From the NCBI GenBank assembly GCA_900314535.1, contig OMVT01000013.1, positions 1 through 52,308 on the forward strand: DNA of 52,308 nt, read 5' to 3'. Each line of letters begins with the position of its first letter. The first letter of the stretch is position 1. Below the pieces are notes generated by a model that worked only from the letters and a program-made list of their open reading frames with translations, did no database searches and had not been told where the DNA came from. This document shows, piece after piece, positions 36,201 to 42,391 of this stretch. Both the position numbers and the translations under genes were made by a program. The stretch comes from an uncultured Olsenella sp. Lineage in GTDB: Bacteria > Actinomycetota > Coriobacteriia > Coriobacteriales > Atopobiaceae.

Positions 36201-36492
36201 TCAGGTTATTGCGAAGCGTAAGCTCAAGCCCCGTGCCGCCGATGCCACGCTCGCGCCCGCGCTTCGAGAGCACGAACTCCTTCGGGTCCTTTAACTCGGC
36301 CATCTGCTCCACGAAAGTCGGCTCGTCGAAGAGGAAGCGAAGCTCGTCAATCTTTAGGAGCTCGTCCTTCAGCTCGCCGAAAGCGAACACGGTGAAATAC
36401 GAGCTGATAATGGAAAGCCTGTCGCCTGCGGAAAGTGCCGCACGAAGCTTGTCTCCCAGCGCGTTTACGCCCTCGTTGCTAAGAAACTCCAT
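33244..36492 (-). CDS. SNF2-type helicase with N-terminal PLD-like domain
   Basis: The protein has 1082 residues. The first 190 residues (LSIISSYFTVFAFGELKDELLKIDELRFLFDEPTF; YHLSHADGSADGFQGFN) resemble a phospholipase D-type nuclease fold, but no intact HxK motif is seen. The SNF2 core has Walker A DSVGLGKT (278-285), DESH (367-370), SATP (405-408) and a helicase C domain ending with IIQRFGRVDRLGS. Such helicases accompany DISARM-like and type III-like defence loci. It lies 4 nt after the regulator gene and 5 nt before DUF4391. Confidence 0.88.
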   Translation of the reverse strand: MEFLSNEGVNALGDKLRAALSAGDRLSIISSYFTVFAFGELKDELLKIDELRFLFDEPTFVEQMAELKDPKEFVLSKRGRERGIGGTGLELTLRNNLNQRALAHECAEWVRAKASFRSARSRGMVQSGSVYHLSHADGSADGFQGFNLPFTLEGLGYERKAGVVGGYGSYSGAAEAQGLKAMFDGIWDNPSMVADVNEQVAEQIGTLYRENAPEFVYFLTLYHVFRDFMADMEETDPIKPGLSFTDSAVWNKLYDFQRDAVVGAIRKLERYKGCIIADSVGLGKTFEALAVIKYYQERNDRVLVLCPKRLRENWTLYTGNDERNPLVDDRLNFDVLNHTDLSRYTGFSGDINLETLRWGNYDLIVIDESHNFRNKPTDRTQHSRYDRLMQDIIRAGVRTKVLMLSATPVNNKLLDLRNQIEIITEGDDAYLADTDGIGSVTAVCRLAQQRFGEWSELPDELRTTERFVSMVNADYFKLLDILTIARSRKHIAKYYRDETATFPTRLKPISLHPRFDTQDELPSIADMNDLIASLSFAQYQLLSYVMPGKQKKYADRYADTWGNDFESQVNRTHAVANLMRVNLLKRMESSINSFRITLVRVLDGAKTLLDQLDNLSMNAAYEAGALADGFDDDDDAEEFEAGGKVRVDLRDVDAIRVRQELEYDIRTLEELLYYANEVTPERDEKLAELRRFIDQKVAHPYNPGNRKLLIFSAFADTARYLYEQLNPYLKKTYGMESALVTGAKGTAATVKLKRTTFDAVLGRFSPKSKEISERERKQGEIDVVFATDCISEGQNLQDCDCLVNYDIHWNPVRIIQRFGRVDRLGSDNTCVQLVNFWPDIELDEYIQLEGRVKGRMVLLDTSATGEENVLEGKAADEMNDLKYRRSQLEQLQREVMDLEDISGGISITDLAYDDFRVELERYAKAHPGLLEGSPCGLHAVAEIPDTLADSVEPGVVFCLKANDEGAKPKDGNPTWPFHLVYVTDSGEVRGTHTNPKAALDIIRAACAGVTEPVMDLCRQFNKETRDGTNMGAYTELLDEAVSRVSGVQAQKGMESLFSLGEVGTGTTLAFDDYSLVSFVVLR

Positions 36493-36496
36493 CGCG

Positions 36497-36703
36497 CTAT
36501 CCCTTCTTTGAGGAAAGCTTCTCGATGAGAGCCTGCTTGACGAAGGAGGTGAAGGTGAGCCCCGAAAGGGAAGCCGCCTGCTTTGCCGAGTCGCGAAGGT
36601 TCTTCGGGATGCGAAGCGTCACTGGGACATTCCCACCGTCGACAAGAAACTCCTGAATCTCCGTAGGCGTGGCACCAGAATCCACAAGCTCAGAGTACTT
36701 CAT
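36497..36703 (-). CDS. Ribbon-helix-helix regulator heading the island
   Basis: The product has 68 residues. The C-terminal part (VPVTLRIPKNLRDSAKQAASLSGLTFTSFVKQALIEKL) is a ribbon-helix-helix DNA-binding motif as in CopG/HicB-type regulators. The ATG at 36703 has AGGAG 5 nt upstream; the earlier in-frame start is not needed. It is the first gene of the operon and the helicase starts 4 nt later. A small dyad 22-34 nt upstream could be its operator, so it probably limits expression of the island. Confidence 0.8.
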   Translation of the reverse strand: MKYSELVDSGATPTEIQEFLVDGGNVPVTLRIPKNLRDSAKQAASLSGLTFTSFVKQALIEKLSSKKG

Positions 36704-36724
36704 CGCAGCTCCTAAAGAATGCCA

Positions 36725-36737
36725 GTTGCAATACAAC
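36725..36737. promoter_or_regulatory. Small dyad before the ribbon-helix-helix gene
   Basis: GTTG and CAAC arms are separated by five bases (CAATA). This lies within the likely promoter of the island. Ribbon-helix-helix proteins bind short dyads of this size. On the plus strand TTGCAA (36726-36731) with TATCAG 17 bp later could also form a weak rightward promoter. Confidence 0.35.
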
Positions 36738-36899
36738 GTAAGCCATTCTATCAGAGCGAAACGTCCCATCTGTCGCTGTCGGTCGGACGCTGACGAGATA
36801 CACCGCGATTGGCAAGGCGAAAGGCCGAAACAAGAACTCCGTGGCGAAGAGACGCGCGTCTCCCGTCGTTAGAATCCGAGACAAGCCTGCATGCGCCAC

Positions 36900-37570
36900 G
36901 TTGCAGAATTTATTGCCGCCATCCCTGGCTGCTGGCCTGGCCGCACGCTACCAACCTCGAGTTGTCCGCAGCCCGGCCGCCCACGCTCCGGGTGTGCGCT
37001 CGGGCCGTTCGTGCCACACGCTGCCCACGCGCCCATGGAAGTCTCCCGTACGGCCAGCCGTCGGCTCCGTGCGGTCTTCGCATACGCGCCTACGGCAGCC
37101 CGCTGGCGCGGTCTGCCTCCGGCCGCGTGCTCAGCCCGCCCTACGCCGCCGTCCGGCCTAATGCAAGGTTTACGGGGGCGCGTGGTCAGCGTGCGTCACG
37201 CCCGGCCAGCGGCGCACACCCTACGCGTGGTCGTCCGGTCTGCTGCGTTATCCGGGTTGTCCGCGTGCGTCCAGTCCATCAGCCAGCGCGGGCGGCAAAG
37301 GCACCCCCGGGGCGTCACCCAGGCAGTCACCACAAGCCACCAGCGGCACCACCCACGGCCCCCGCAACCGTTACGCTGCAGCTCTACAGGAAGTCGCTAC
37401 AGGCCGTGACAGCCCCGCTCGGAACCGACAACTGCTCCACCAGCAACCGCAACCCTGCTCCTGACAGCCTCACATGCGGCCATATCCGGCTTGTGATACC
37501 TGGCTCGAAATCGATGAGCCCACCTGCAACGAAACCCCGCCAGAGCCCTGTCCCAGCGACCCGAGAACGT
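36900..37570. other. GC-rich gene-free segment with multiple hairpins; candidate structured RNA
   Basis: No convincing protein is encoded between the ribbon-helix-helix gene and the portal gene. The minus strand, which carries all the neighbours, is closed by stops. The plus strand is open in all three frames, as expected for a C-rich sequence rather than a gene. Hairpins include 37046-37074 (8 bp plus 4 bp nested), 37094-37117 (5 plus 4 bp), 37189-37201 (GCGTG/CACGC) and 36992-37019 (GTGTG/CACAC). The first has a G-U pair only if the plus strand is transcribed. No known RNA family is recognised. Confidence 0.35.
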
Positions 37571-39061
37571 CTACGAAGACCTCTTGTCGCCGACGGTACC
37601 GCCAGCTCCGATCTCGGCAGCAAGCCTGCGAGCGGTAGCCTCGTCCTCGCCGTACCAGCGAGCGCGATACTCCCACGGAGCGAGAGTGACGCCCACCTCG
37701 GCCATGTCCTGGGCCTTCTCGGCGGCGGTGTCCTGGATAATGCTGTCGTCGTACTGCACGCGAACGGAGCCCTCCTCTGGGATGCTCTCCCCGAAGCCAC
37801 GCGAGACGCACATGACCGCACGCGCGATGCTCTTGATCGCCTCCTCAAGCGCGTTCTCGTGCCGCCTGATGTTTCGCATGAGCGCCGAGTTGTCCGAGGA
37901 CACCTCCGTCGCCGTCTTGACGTACCCACGCGATTCGTCCAGGTCGAAATAGCCGATGCCAAAACCCGTGAGGTCGCCGAGCATCTGCAGCGCGATCCTA
38001 AAAGCCTCGACCTGCGAGCTCGTGCGCAGCGCCGGCGCGAACTCCTGAATGGTGTCCTCGGTCGACATGACCTTGCGGAAAACGGTGCAGTCCTGCTTTC
38101 CAAACGGGATGGAGATGGCCTTGTCACCGGTCTTCTCGCGATCGAAAAGAACGTCAGAGAGAAACACGCGCATCTTGGAGACGTCAATCTCGTTGATAAG
38201 AGCATCGAAGGTGAGGTCTACTGCCTGCACAGCATCCACGGCGTCTGCGAACACGCTCTGCCCATACGGCGACATGTCCACGCGCGTGTTGGTGACAGCG
38301 GGCTTTACGATGCCGAAGGTGGGGAAAGCGCATCCTGTATCAAACACCGGCGCGACACCCATGGGCACGAGCTCGTTCCCGTCCTTGTCGAAGCATATGG
38401 TTACGATCTTGTAGCTCTCATTGTCGTTCATGGCGAGAAGAGCGTCCGCATGGTCAGGTGAAGGTGATGAAGTGGAAGGTGAAGAAGAGCCCGCCGAGAA
38501 GCCCATGCCGCCCTTGAGGTGCATCTGCAACTGGTCCACGGCCCTCCTGCGGTAGAACGCCCGCGTGACGAAAGCGCACTCGGTAACGCCGTCCTCGTCC
38601 CACGTGAGCGGAATCACCATCCGCGCGTCGTAGTGCCGGATGCGAACCTTCTTCCTGTCGAGGTCCACCCACAGCGCCCAGGCACCAGTGCCAAGCCCGA
38701 ACGCCCTCACCACGGTAGCCTGCGCCTGCGCCATGAAGTTGGTTGAAGAGAAGAACTCGCCGATCCAGTCGGTCGCCTTCTGGTCCTCGCAAACGACCTT
38801 GACGTTCTCGTTGAGGAGAAGAGATCCCCATTCCTTGCATACGCGCATTGCCGGGTGAATGCTGCGACGGTGAACCTCGTACACCCGTCCGAGCCCGTCT
38901 TTATCGCGGTAGTCGTAGAAGTCCCCGCGAGCCCCCATCCAGTCGTCCCACGACCGAATCCACGGCTCCATGTCATCCAGGGGAAGGACAAACCCCAACC
39001 CCCGCAGATACTCCTTCACGTGCTCAGGCACCCAGTACTCGTCCAAGCTATTCACGCTCAT
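37571..39061 (-). CDS. Portal protein (SPP1 gp6-like)
   Basis: The protein has 496 residues. It has the portal pattern: SLDEYWVPEHVKEYLRGLGF at the start, then VRIRHYDARMVIPLTWDEDGVTECAFVTRAF, TFDALINEIDVSKMRVFLSDVLF and ALEEAIKSIARAVM. Twelve copies form the DNA channel at the capsid vertex. The ATG at 39061 has GGAGG 7 nt upstream; the open frame before it is leader. A minor head protein usually follows the portal; here a GC-rich segment and the restriction-like island follow instead. Confidence 0.88.
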   Translation of the reverse strand: MSVNSLDEYWVPEHVKEYLRGLGFVLPLDDMEPWIRSWDDWMGARGDFYDYRDKDGLGRVYEVHRRSIHPAMRVCKEWGSLLLNENVKVVCEDQKATDWIGEFFSSTNFMAQAQATVVRAFGLGTGAWALWVDLDRKKVRIRHYDARMVIPLTWDEDGVTECAFVTRAFYRRRAVDQLQMHLKGGMGFSAGSSSPSTSSPSPDHADALLAMNDNESYKIVTICFDKDGNELVPMGVAPVFDTGCAFPTFGIVKPAVTNTRVDMSPYGQSVFADAVDAVQAVDLTFDALINEIDVSKMRVFLSDVLFDREKTGDKAISIPFGKQDCTVFRKVMSTEDTIQEFAPALRTSSQVEAFRIALQMLGDLTGFGIGYFDLDESRGYVKTATEVSSDNSALMRNIRRHENALEEAIKSIARAVMCVSRGFGESIPEEGSVRVQYDDSIIQDTAAEKAQDMAEVGVTLAPWEYRARWYGEDEATARRLAAEIGAGGTVGDKRSS

Positions 39062-39110
39062 GCGGACACCTCCGTAAACCACGCTGATGTTCACGGTGAA
39101 GTTTCCGACA

Positions 39111-39139
39111 TTGTCACAACCTCGCCCGTGCTTTAGAAT
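39111..39139 (+). promoter_or_regulatory. Sigma-70 promoter of the plus-strand cargo gene
   Basis: TTGTCA (39111-39116) and TAGAAT (39134-39139) are separated by 17 bp; each matches consensus at five of six positions. The ATG of the plus-strand gene is 41 bp downstream. This indicates expression independent of the leftward late operon. Confidence 0.75.
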
Positions 39140-39179
39140 TCGGGAGAAAGATTGTGAAGAGAGGCCATGGGAGAAGAGG

Positions 39180-39929
39180 ATGCAGAACCGATACACAGGC
39201 GACATCGGAGACTTCAGCAAGCTCGGGCTCCTGCGTGCATTGCGAAACGCCGACCTGTCAATCGGGCTCAACTGGTACCTAACCCCAGACGAGACGCACA
39301 ACAGCGACGGTCGCCACGTGAGCTACCTCGACCAGGACGAATACCGTAAATGCGATGAGGAGCTGTGGTTAGAGCTAAGGGCCATCGTCAAAGAAGACAG
39401 GCGGAAAGTGCGCTACATGGAGAACGACCGCGTCCTCAAGGCAACGTTCTTCTCGGAATGCATCGATTTCTCTGCAAACGAAGAAGGCGAAAAGCATAGG
39501 CACAAGCCAAGGGCCGAGAGAAACGCGCTTCGCAGCGAATGGTTCGGAAGGTCGCTCGCCATGCTGGCGGGAAAAGACATTGTCTGCGTTGACCCCGACA
39601 ACGGCCTGGTGGTGCCTTCTGCCAAGGGGAAACCGAAGGAGAACAAGTACGTCCTGCCCTCCGAACTCGCCAGATACTACGCCCAAGGCTCTACCGTCAT
39701 CTATTACCAGCACAAGGCGAGATATAAGGACGATCATTACGCTCGGCAGCTCGGCGAGCTATTGAAAAGCCCAGATTTTGAAGGCGCTTCCGGTCTCGCA
39801 TTGAAGTTCAAGACAACCTCGCAGCGGTATTACATGTTCGTCATCCAGCCGCGTCATGGGGAAACGATTGAGAATGCCGTAGGTCAAATGCTCTCGTCAG
39901 CCTGGGGCAAGCATTTCCATCTGCTGTAA
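39180..39929 (+). CDS. Cargo protein of an uncharacterised MQNRYxGDxxDxxK family
   Basis: The protein has 249 residues. It starts MQNRYTGDIGDFSKLGLLRAL and contains LNWYLTPDE, VCVDPDNGLVV, and STVIYYQHKAR. I recall this arrangement (start motif, DPDNGL, YQH) in a widespread uncharacterised family often found near defence genes; that is memory, not a search. The ATG at 39180 follows GGAGAAGAGG. The gene lies on the opposite strand to portal and TerL, has its own promoter, and ends 2 nt from the TerL stop. This is the typical layout of a prophage moron gene expressed in the lysogen. Confidence 0.75.
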   Translation: MQNRYTGDIGDFSKLGLLRALRNADLSIGLNWYLTPDETHNSDGRHVSYLDQDEYRKCDEELWLELRAIVKEDRRKVRYMENDRVLKATFFSECIDFSANEEGEKHRHKPRAERNALRSEWFGRSLAMLAGKDIVCVDPDNGLVVPSAKGKPKENKYVLPSELARYYAQGSTVIYYQHKARYKDDHYARQLGELLKSPDFEGASGLALKFKTTSQRYYMFVIQPRHGETIENAVGQMLSSAWGKHFHLL

Positions 39930-39931
39930 AA

Positions 39932-41215
39932 TCAACCGCGAAGCACGTCGTCCATCACCGCGTAACGCACCGCATCAATTGAATGGTCGTCGCCGTCAGG
40001 GATGATGTCGAGCCAGTTTCCATCACGATCGCGCTCATACTCCTTCATGGCGAACTCCTCGAAGGTGAGCGGGCACCGCACCGGGTCAATCACGATCTCC
40101 CGCAGCCCTGCCAGCCACTCGTAGGAAAGCTTGCGCATGCGCCCCTTGCGGGCAGGACGTGCGCGAATGCCAAGATCTCGGCGATAAACGCTCGTCTGCA
40201 CCTTGCCGTCAGGCGTGTCGTCCACCCACACCACCTGGTCATGGAAGTACGGCTCCTCGCCAGGCTCATCGGCATAGGTGAGGGAATCGAGAACGATGCG
40301 TCCCGTCTCCTCGGGCGTCATCTTGTTGGCAGTATGTTCTTCGAAGATGATGAGCCGCCGGGACCCTGGCTGCCATTCGCACCTCACGAACCGCCACGGG
40401 TCAGGCCACCAGCCCCAGTCCAACCCGTTCCTGATGCGCTCGAATGTGCGGATCTCCTCGTCGGTAACCTCGCGCTCCACGATGTTGGAGAAGACGTTGC
40501 CGCCAGTGCCCACGACATCGCCGAGAAACTCCCAGCGCCAAGCCGTCTCATTGACCTCGCGAAGGTACTCCGCTTCCTCGATGAACGGCCCTCCTAGCCA
40601 TTCAGGGTGAGAAGAGACCACGTCGAGGTAAGAGGTCTTCCAAACGAGCGTGTCCTCCCGCTGCTTCCTTGCCAAGGTCTCCTTGTTCACCCAGCTCATC
40701 GCCGTCTTAGGCGGATTGAAGGAATAGAAGACCCAGAACCTGCTCCCACCGCGCCGGAGCGAGTTGAGAACAGACCTCACGTCCTCGATGCTCCCGTGCT
40801 GGTCCAGCTCCTCGAACCAGATGCAGGCGCAATACCCCTTGGCGAACTTCGTCGACTTCAGCTTGAGCGGATCGTCGCAACCTCTGAAAACGATTCGTTG
40901 CCCGGTCGGAATGTACACGATCTCCAGCGGCGATATCTTCGCCTTGAAGTACTCGCTCAGCCCCAGCGCGTCGATGGCCCAGAGCACCTGCGTGTAAACG
41001 GAGTCTCGAAGCGTGTTGCCGAACCTCCTAACCACGACAACGTTCACCTCGGGGTTGGCCACGGTGAGAAGGACGAGGCAGAGGGAAATGAACGAGCTCT
41101 TCGTCGAGCCGCGCCCGCCGTGAAGCCAATAGTGCGTATGCCCATGCATCATAACGTCACCGAGCACGGGATGGAAACGCTCGATGCAGAAGTCCGCCGC
41201 GCTAGTCGTCGCCAT
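39932..41215 (-). CDS. Terminase large subunit
   Basis: The protein has 427 residues. The packaging ATPase shows Walker A GGRGSTKS (33-40) and Walker B-like CACIWFEEL (about 135-143). The C-terminal nuclease has acidic residues in GLDWGWWPDPW, VWVDDTPDG and DDHSIDAVRYAV. It matches PBSX/phage terminases of the Terminase_3/6 type. The ATG at 41215 with GAGG upstream overlaps the TerS stop by 14 nt; earlier open frame is TerS in another frame. Confidence 0.93.
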   Translation of the reverse strand: MATTSAADFCIERFHPVLGDVMMHGHTHYWLHGGRGSTKSSFISLCLVLLTVANPEVNVVVVRRFGNTLRDSVYTQVLWAIDALGLSEYFKAKISPLEIVYIPTGQRIVFRGCDDPLKLKSTKFAKGYCACIWFEELDQHGSIEDVRSVLNSLRRGGSRFWVFYSFNPPKTAMSWVNKETLARKQREDTLVWKTSYLDVVSSHPEWLGGPFIEEAEYLREVNETAWRWEFLGDVVGTGGNVFSNIVEREVTDEEIRTFERIRNGLDWGWWPDPWRFVRCEWQPGSRRLIIFEEHTANKMTPEETGRIVLDSLTYADEPGEEPYFHDQVVWVDDTPDGKVQTSVYRRDLGIRARPARKGRMRKLSYEWLAGLREIVIDPVRCPLTFEEFAMKEYERDRDGNWLDIIPDGDDHSIDAVRYAVMDDVLRG

Positions 41216-41600
41216 CGGAAGACCTCGCAACCTTGAGCTCCACGCCGAGCGTGATCTGCGGGACGTCCTCGCCCTCAGCCTCGACCTTTCGGGTCGTCTG
41301 CGCGTATTCGTCGGGGTACTTGCGCTCGAGCAGCCAGGCGGCAGCCGTCCACTGCGGGTTCTTCTCGCGGGTGGCCGTCGCCATGATGGACTGCAACAGC
41401 GTCTCCTTGTATTCGGCCTCCGCCTTTTTGATGCCCTCAACTAACGCAAGTTTCACCTTGCTGTCAGGGTCCTTCAGCCACTTGTACCAGGCTGTCTCGG
41501 AGATGCCCAGCCCACGGCATATATCGGCGTTGCTCATGCCGTGCGATTTCATCTCGATGGCCTGCTCGACCATCTTGTACGTGAGCTTCGGCTTGCGCAT
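41202..41600 (-). CDS. Terminase small subunit
   Basis: The product has 132 residues. An N-terminal helix-turn-helix (TYKMVEQAIEMKSHGMSNADICRGLGISETAWYKWLKD) binds the packaging site. The following helix (GIKKAEAEYKETLLQSIMATA) and AAAWLLERKYPDEY motif are typical of TerS proteins. The ATG at 41600 has AAGGAGG upstream. It overlaps TerL. Confidence 0.9.
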   Translation of the reverse strand: MRKPKLTYKMVEQAIEMKSHGMSNADICRGLGISETAWYKWLKDPDSKVKLALVEGIKKAEAEYKETLLQSIMATATREKNPQWTAAAWLLERKYPDEYAQTTRKVEAEGEDVPQITLGVELKVARSSDGDD

Positions 41601-41660
41601 GGGGCGTTTCCTCCTTCCCGGCTTCTTGTTCAGGAGTAATCGTCCCACGCCGTCACAAAC

Positions 41661-42071
41661 CTACAGGCGCTCCCGTTTGCCCTTCAGGCCGTGCTTGCGC
41701 ATCAGCCTTGAGTTCTTCTGTCTGAGCTGCGCCCAGCGCCGATGGAGTTCTTCGTACTCGGGCCCTCCGTCGCATCCCGCAGCCTCGGCTTCTAGGAGCT
41801 GGTTGAAGGCTTCCTCCTCGGCTACATGGGCGGCTTCGGTGCAACGCCTGCACATGCCAGACTGTCTGTTAACGCGAACGCCTACAGCATGGCATTCTGG
41901 ACATTCGTCGAGCACTTTGAGGCTGGCATGGATACGTGACGCCTGGATCTCGATGGCTCTCAGCGTATGCTCCACGCCAAACCTCTCCACGATGGTGTCG
42001 TGAACCGCCTGGACCCCTTGGTAGCCGAGTTCGCGGATCACCTCGTTCTGTCCTGTCGTCCACGCGCTCAT
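41661..42071 (-). CDS. Zinc-ribbon protein upstream of terminase
   Basis: The product has 136 residues. A helical N-terminus is followed by CPECHAVGVRVNRQSGMCRRC, a four-cysteine zinc ribbon, and a charged helical C-terminus. Small proteins of this type often lie between early and late phage genes and may act in DNA binding or late transcription. That role is inferred. Its ATG overlaps the stop of the small open frame at 42068-42385. Confidence 0.65.
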   Translation of the reverse strand: MSAWTTGQNEVIRELGYQGVQAVHDTIVERFGVEHTLRAIEIQASRIHASLKVLDECPECHAVGVRVNRQSGMCRRCTEAAHVAEEEAFNQLLEAEAAGCDGGPEYEELHRRWAQLRQKNSRLMRKHGLKGKRERL

Positions 42072-42385
42072 CGTCTACACATCCCAACACGTTCCTGACG
42101 ACTCAAAACATGACCGCCTACTTGGGTGTCTACGCTTTCTACGCTTTTGAGGTCACAACCCCTGCATTGCGATTTCCCCTCACAGTCCACACGGACGGGG
42201 CGCCAATTGTCCAGAATGGTGTAGAAAGTGTAGAAGAGCCTTGTGAACTGGGCATACTTTCCGTCTGCTACTAATAAACAGCTCATACGAAAGCGTAGAA
42301 GCGTCACCTTTTCAAAGCATTGCAGCTTGCTCGCACAGATTGTGGTGATGATGCGCTCAGCGTTTATGTTATCTAGCATCCTCAT
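42068..42385 (-). CDS. Possible 105-residue protein after the primase gene
   Basis: This frame starts 6 nt after the primase-helicase stop and ends with an ATGA overlap with the zinc-ribbon gene, so spacing supports translation. However, the protein is Cys-rich, matches no known pattern, has a weak ribosome-binding site, and the segment FYTFYT comes from repeated DNA. The region may instead be a replication-control region. Low confidence. Confidence 0.3.
   Translation of the reverse strand: MRMLDNINAERIITTICASKLQCFEKVTLLRFRMSCLLVADGKYAQFTRLFYTFYTILDNWRPVRVDCEGKSQCRGCDLKSVESVDTQVGGHVLSRQERVGMCRR
42129..42299. repeat. Iteron-like 9-bp repeats, possible replication origin
   Basis: TCTACGCTT occurs as a perfect tandem pair at 42129-42146. 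Its inverse AAGYGTAGA occurs at 42226-42234 and 42291-42299, with a related GTGTAGA at 42219-42225. The region is AT-richer than its surroundings and lies directly behind the primase-helicase gene, a common place for a phage origin. No other feature is seen between 42072 and 42391. Confidence 0.4.
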
Positions 42386-42391
42386 CACCGC

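Noticed and set aside
25498-36703. Calling the island classical DISARM or BREX
   Set aside because: The hallmark genes (DrmB/DUF1998, DrmA; PglZ, BrxC) are not seen. Only general parts (SNF2 helicase, PLD-like domain, methyltransferase) are shared.
36900-37570. Assigning the GC-rich segment to a named large phage RNA such as ROOL or GOLLD
   Set aside because: No family-specific motif could be recognised by eye and the GC content is unusually high; only a general structured-RNA hypothesis is supported.
36809-38461. A 550-codon plus-strand open frame across the GC-rich segment and the portal gene
   Set aside because: Its composition (Arg, Pro, Ala, Ser) is that of a GC-rich shadow, all three plus frames are open in the first part, and the second part is antisense to the portal.
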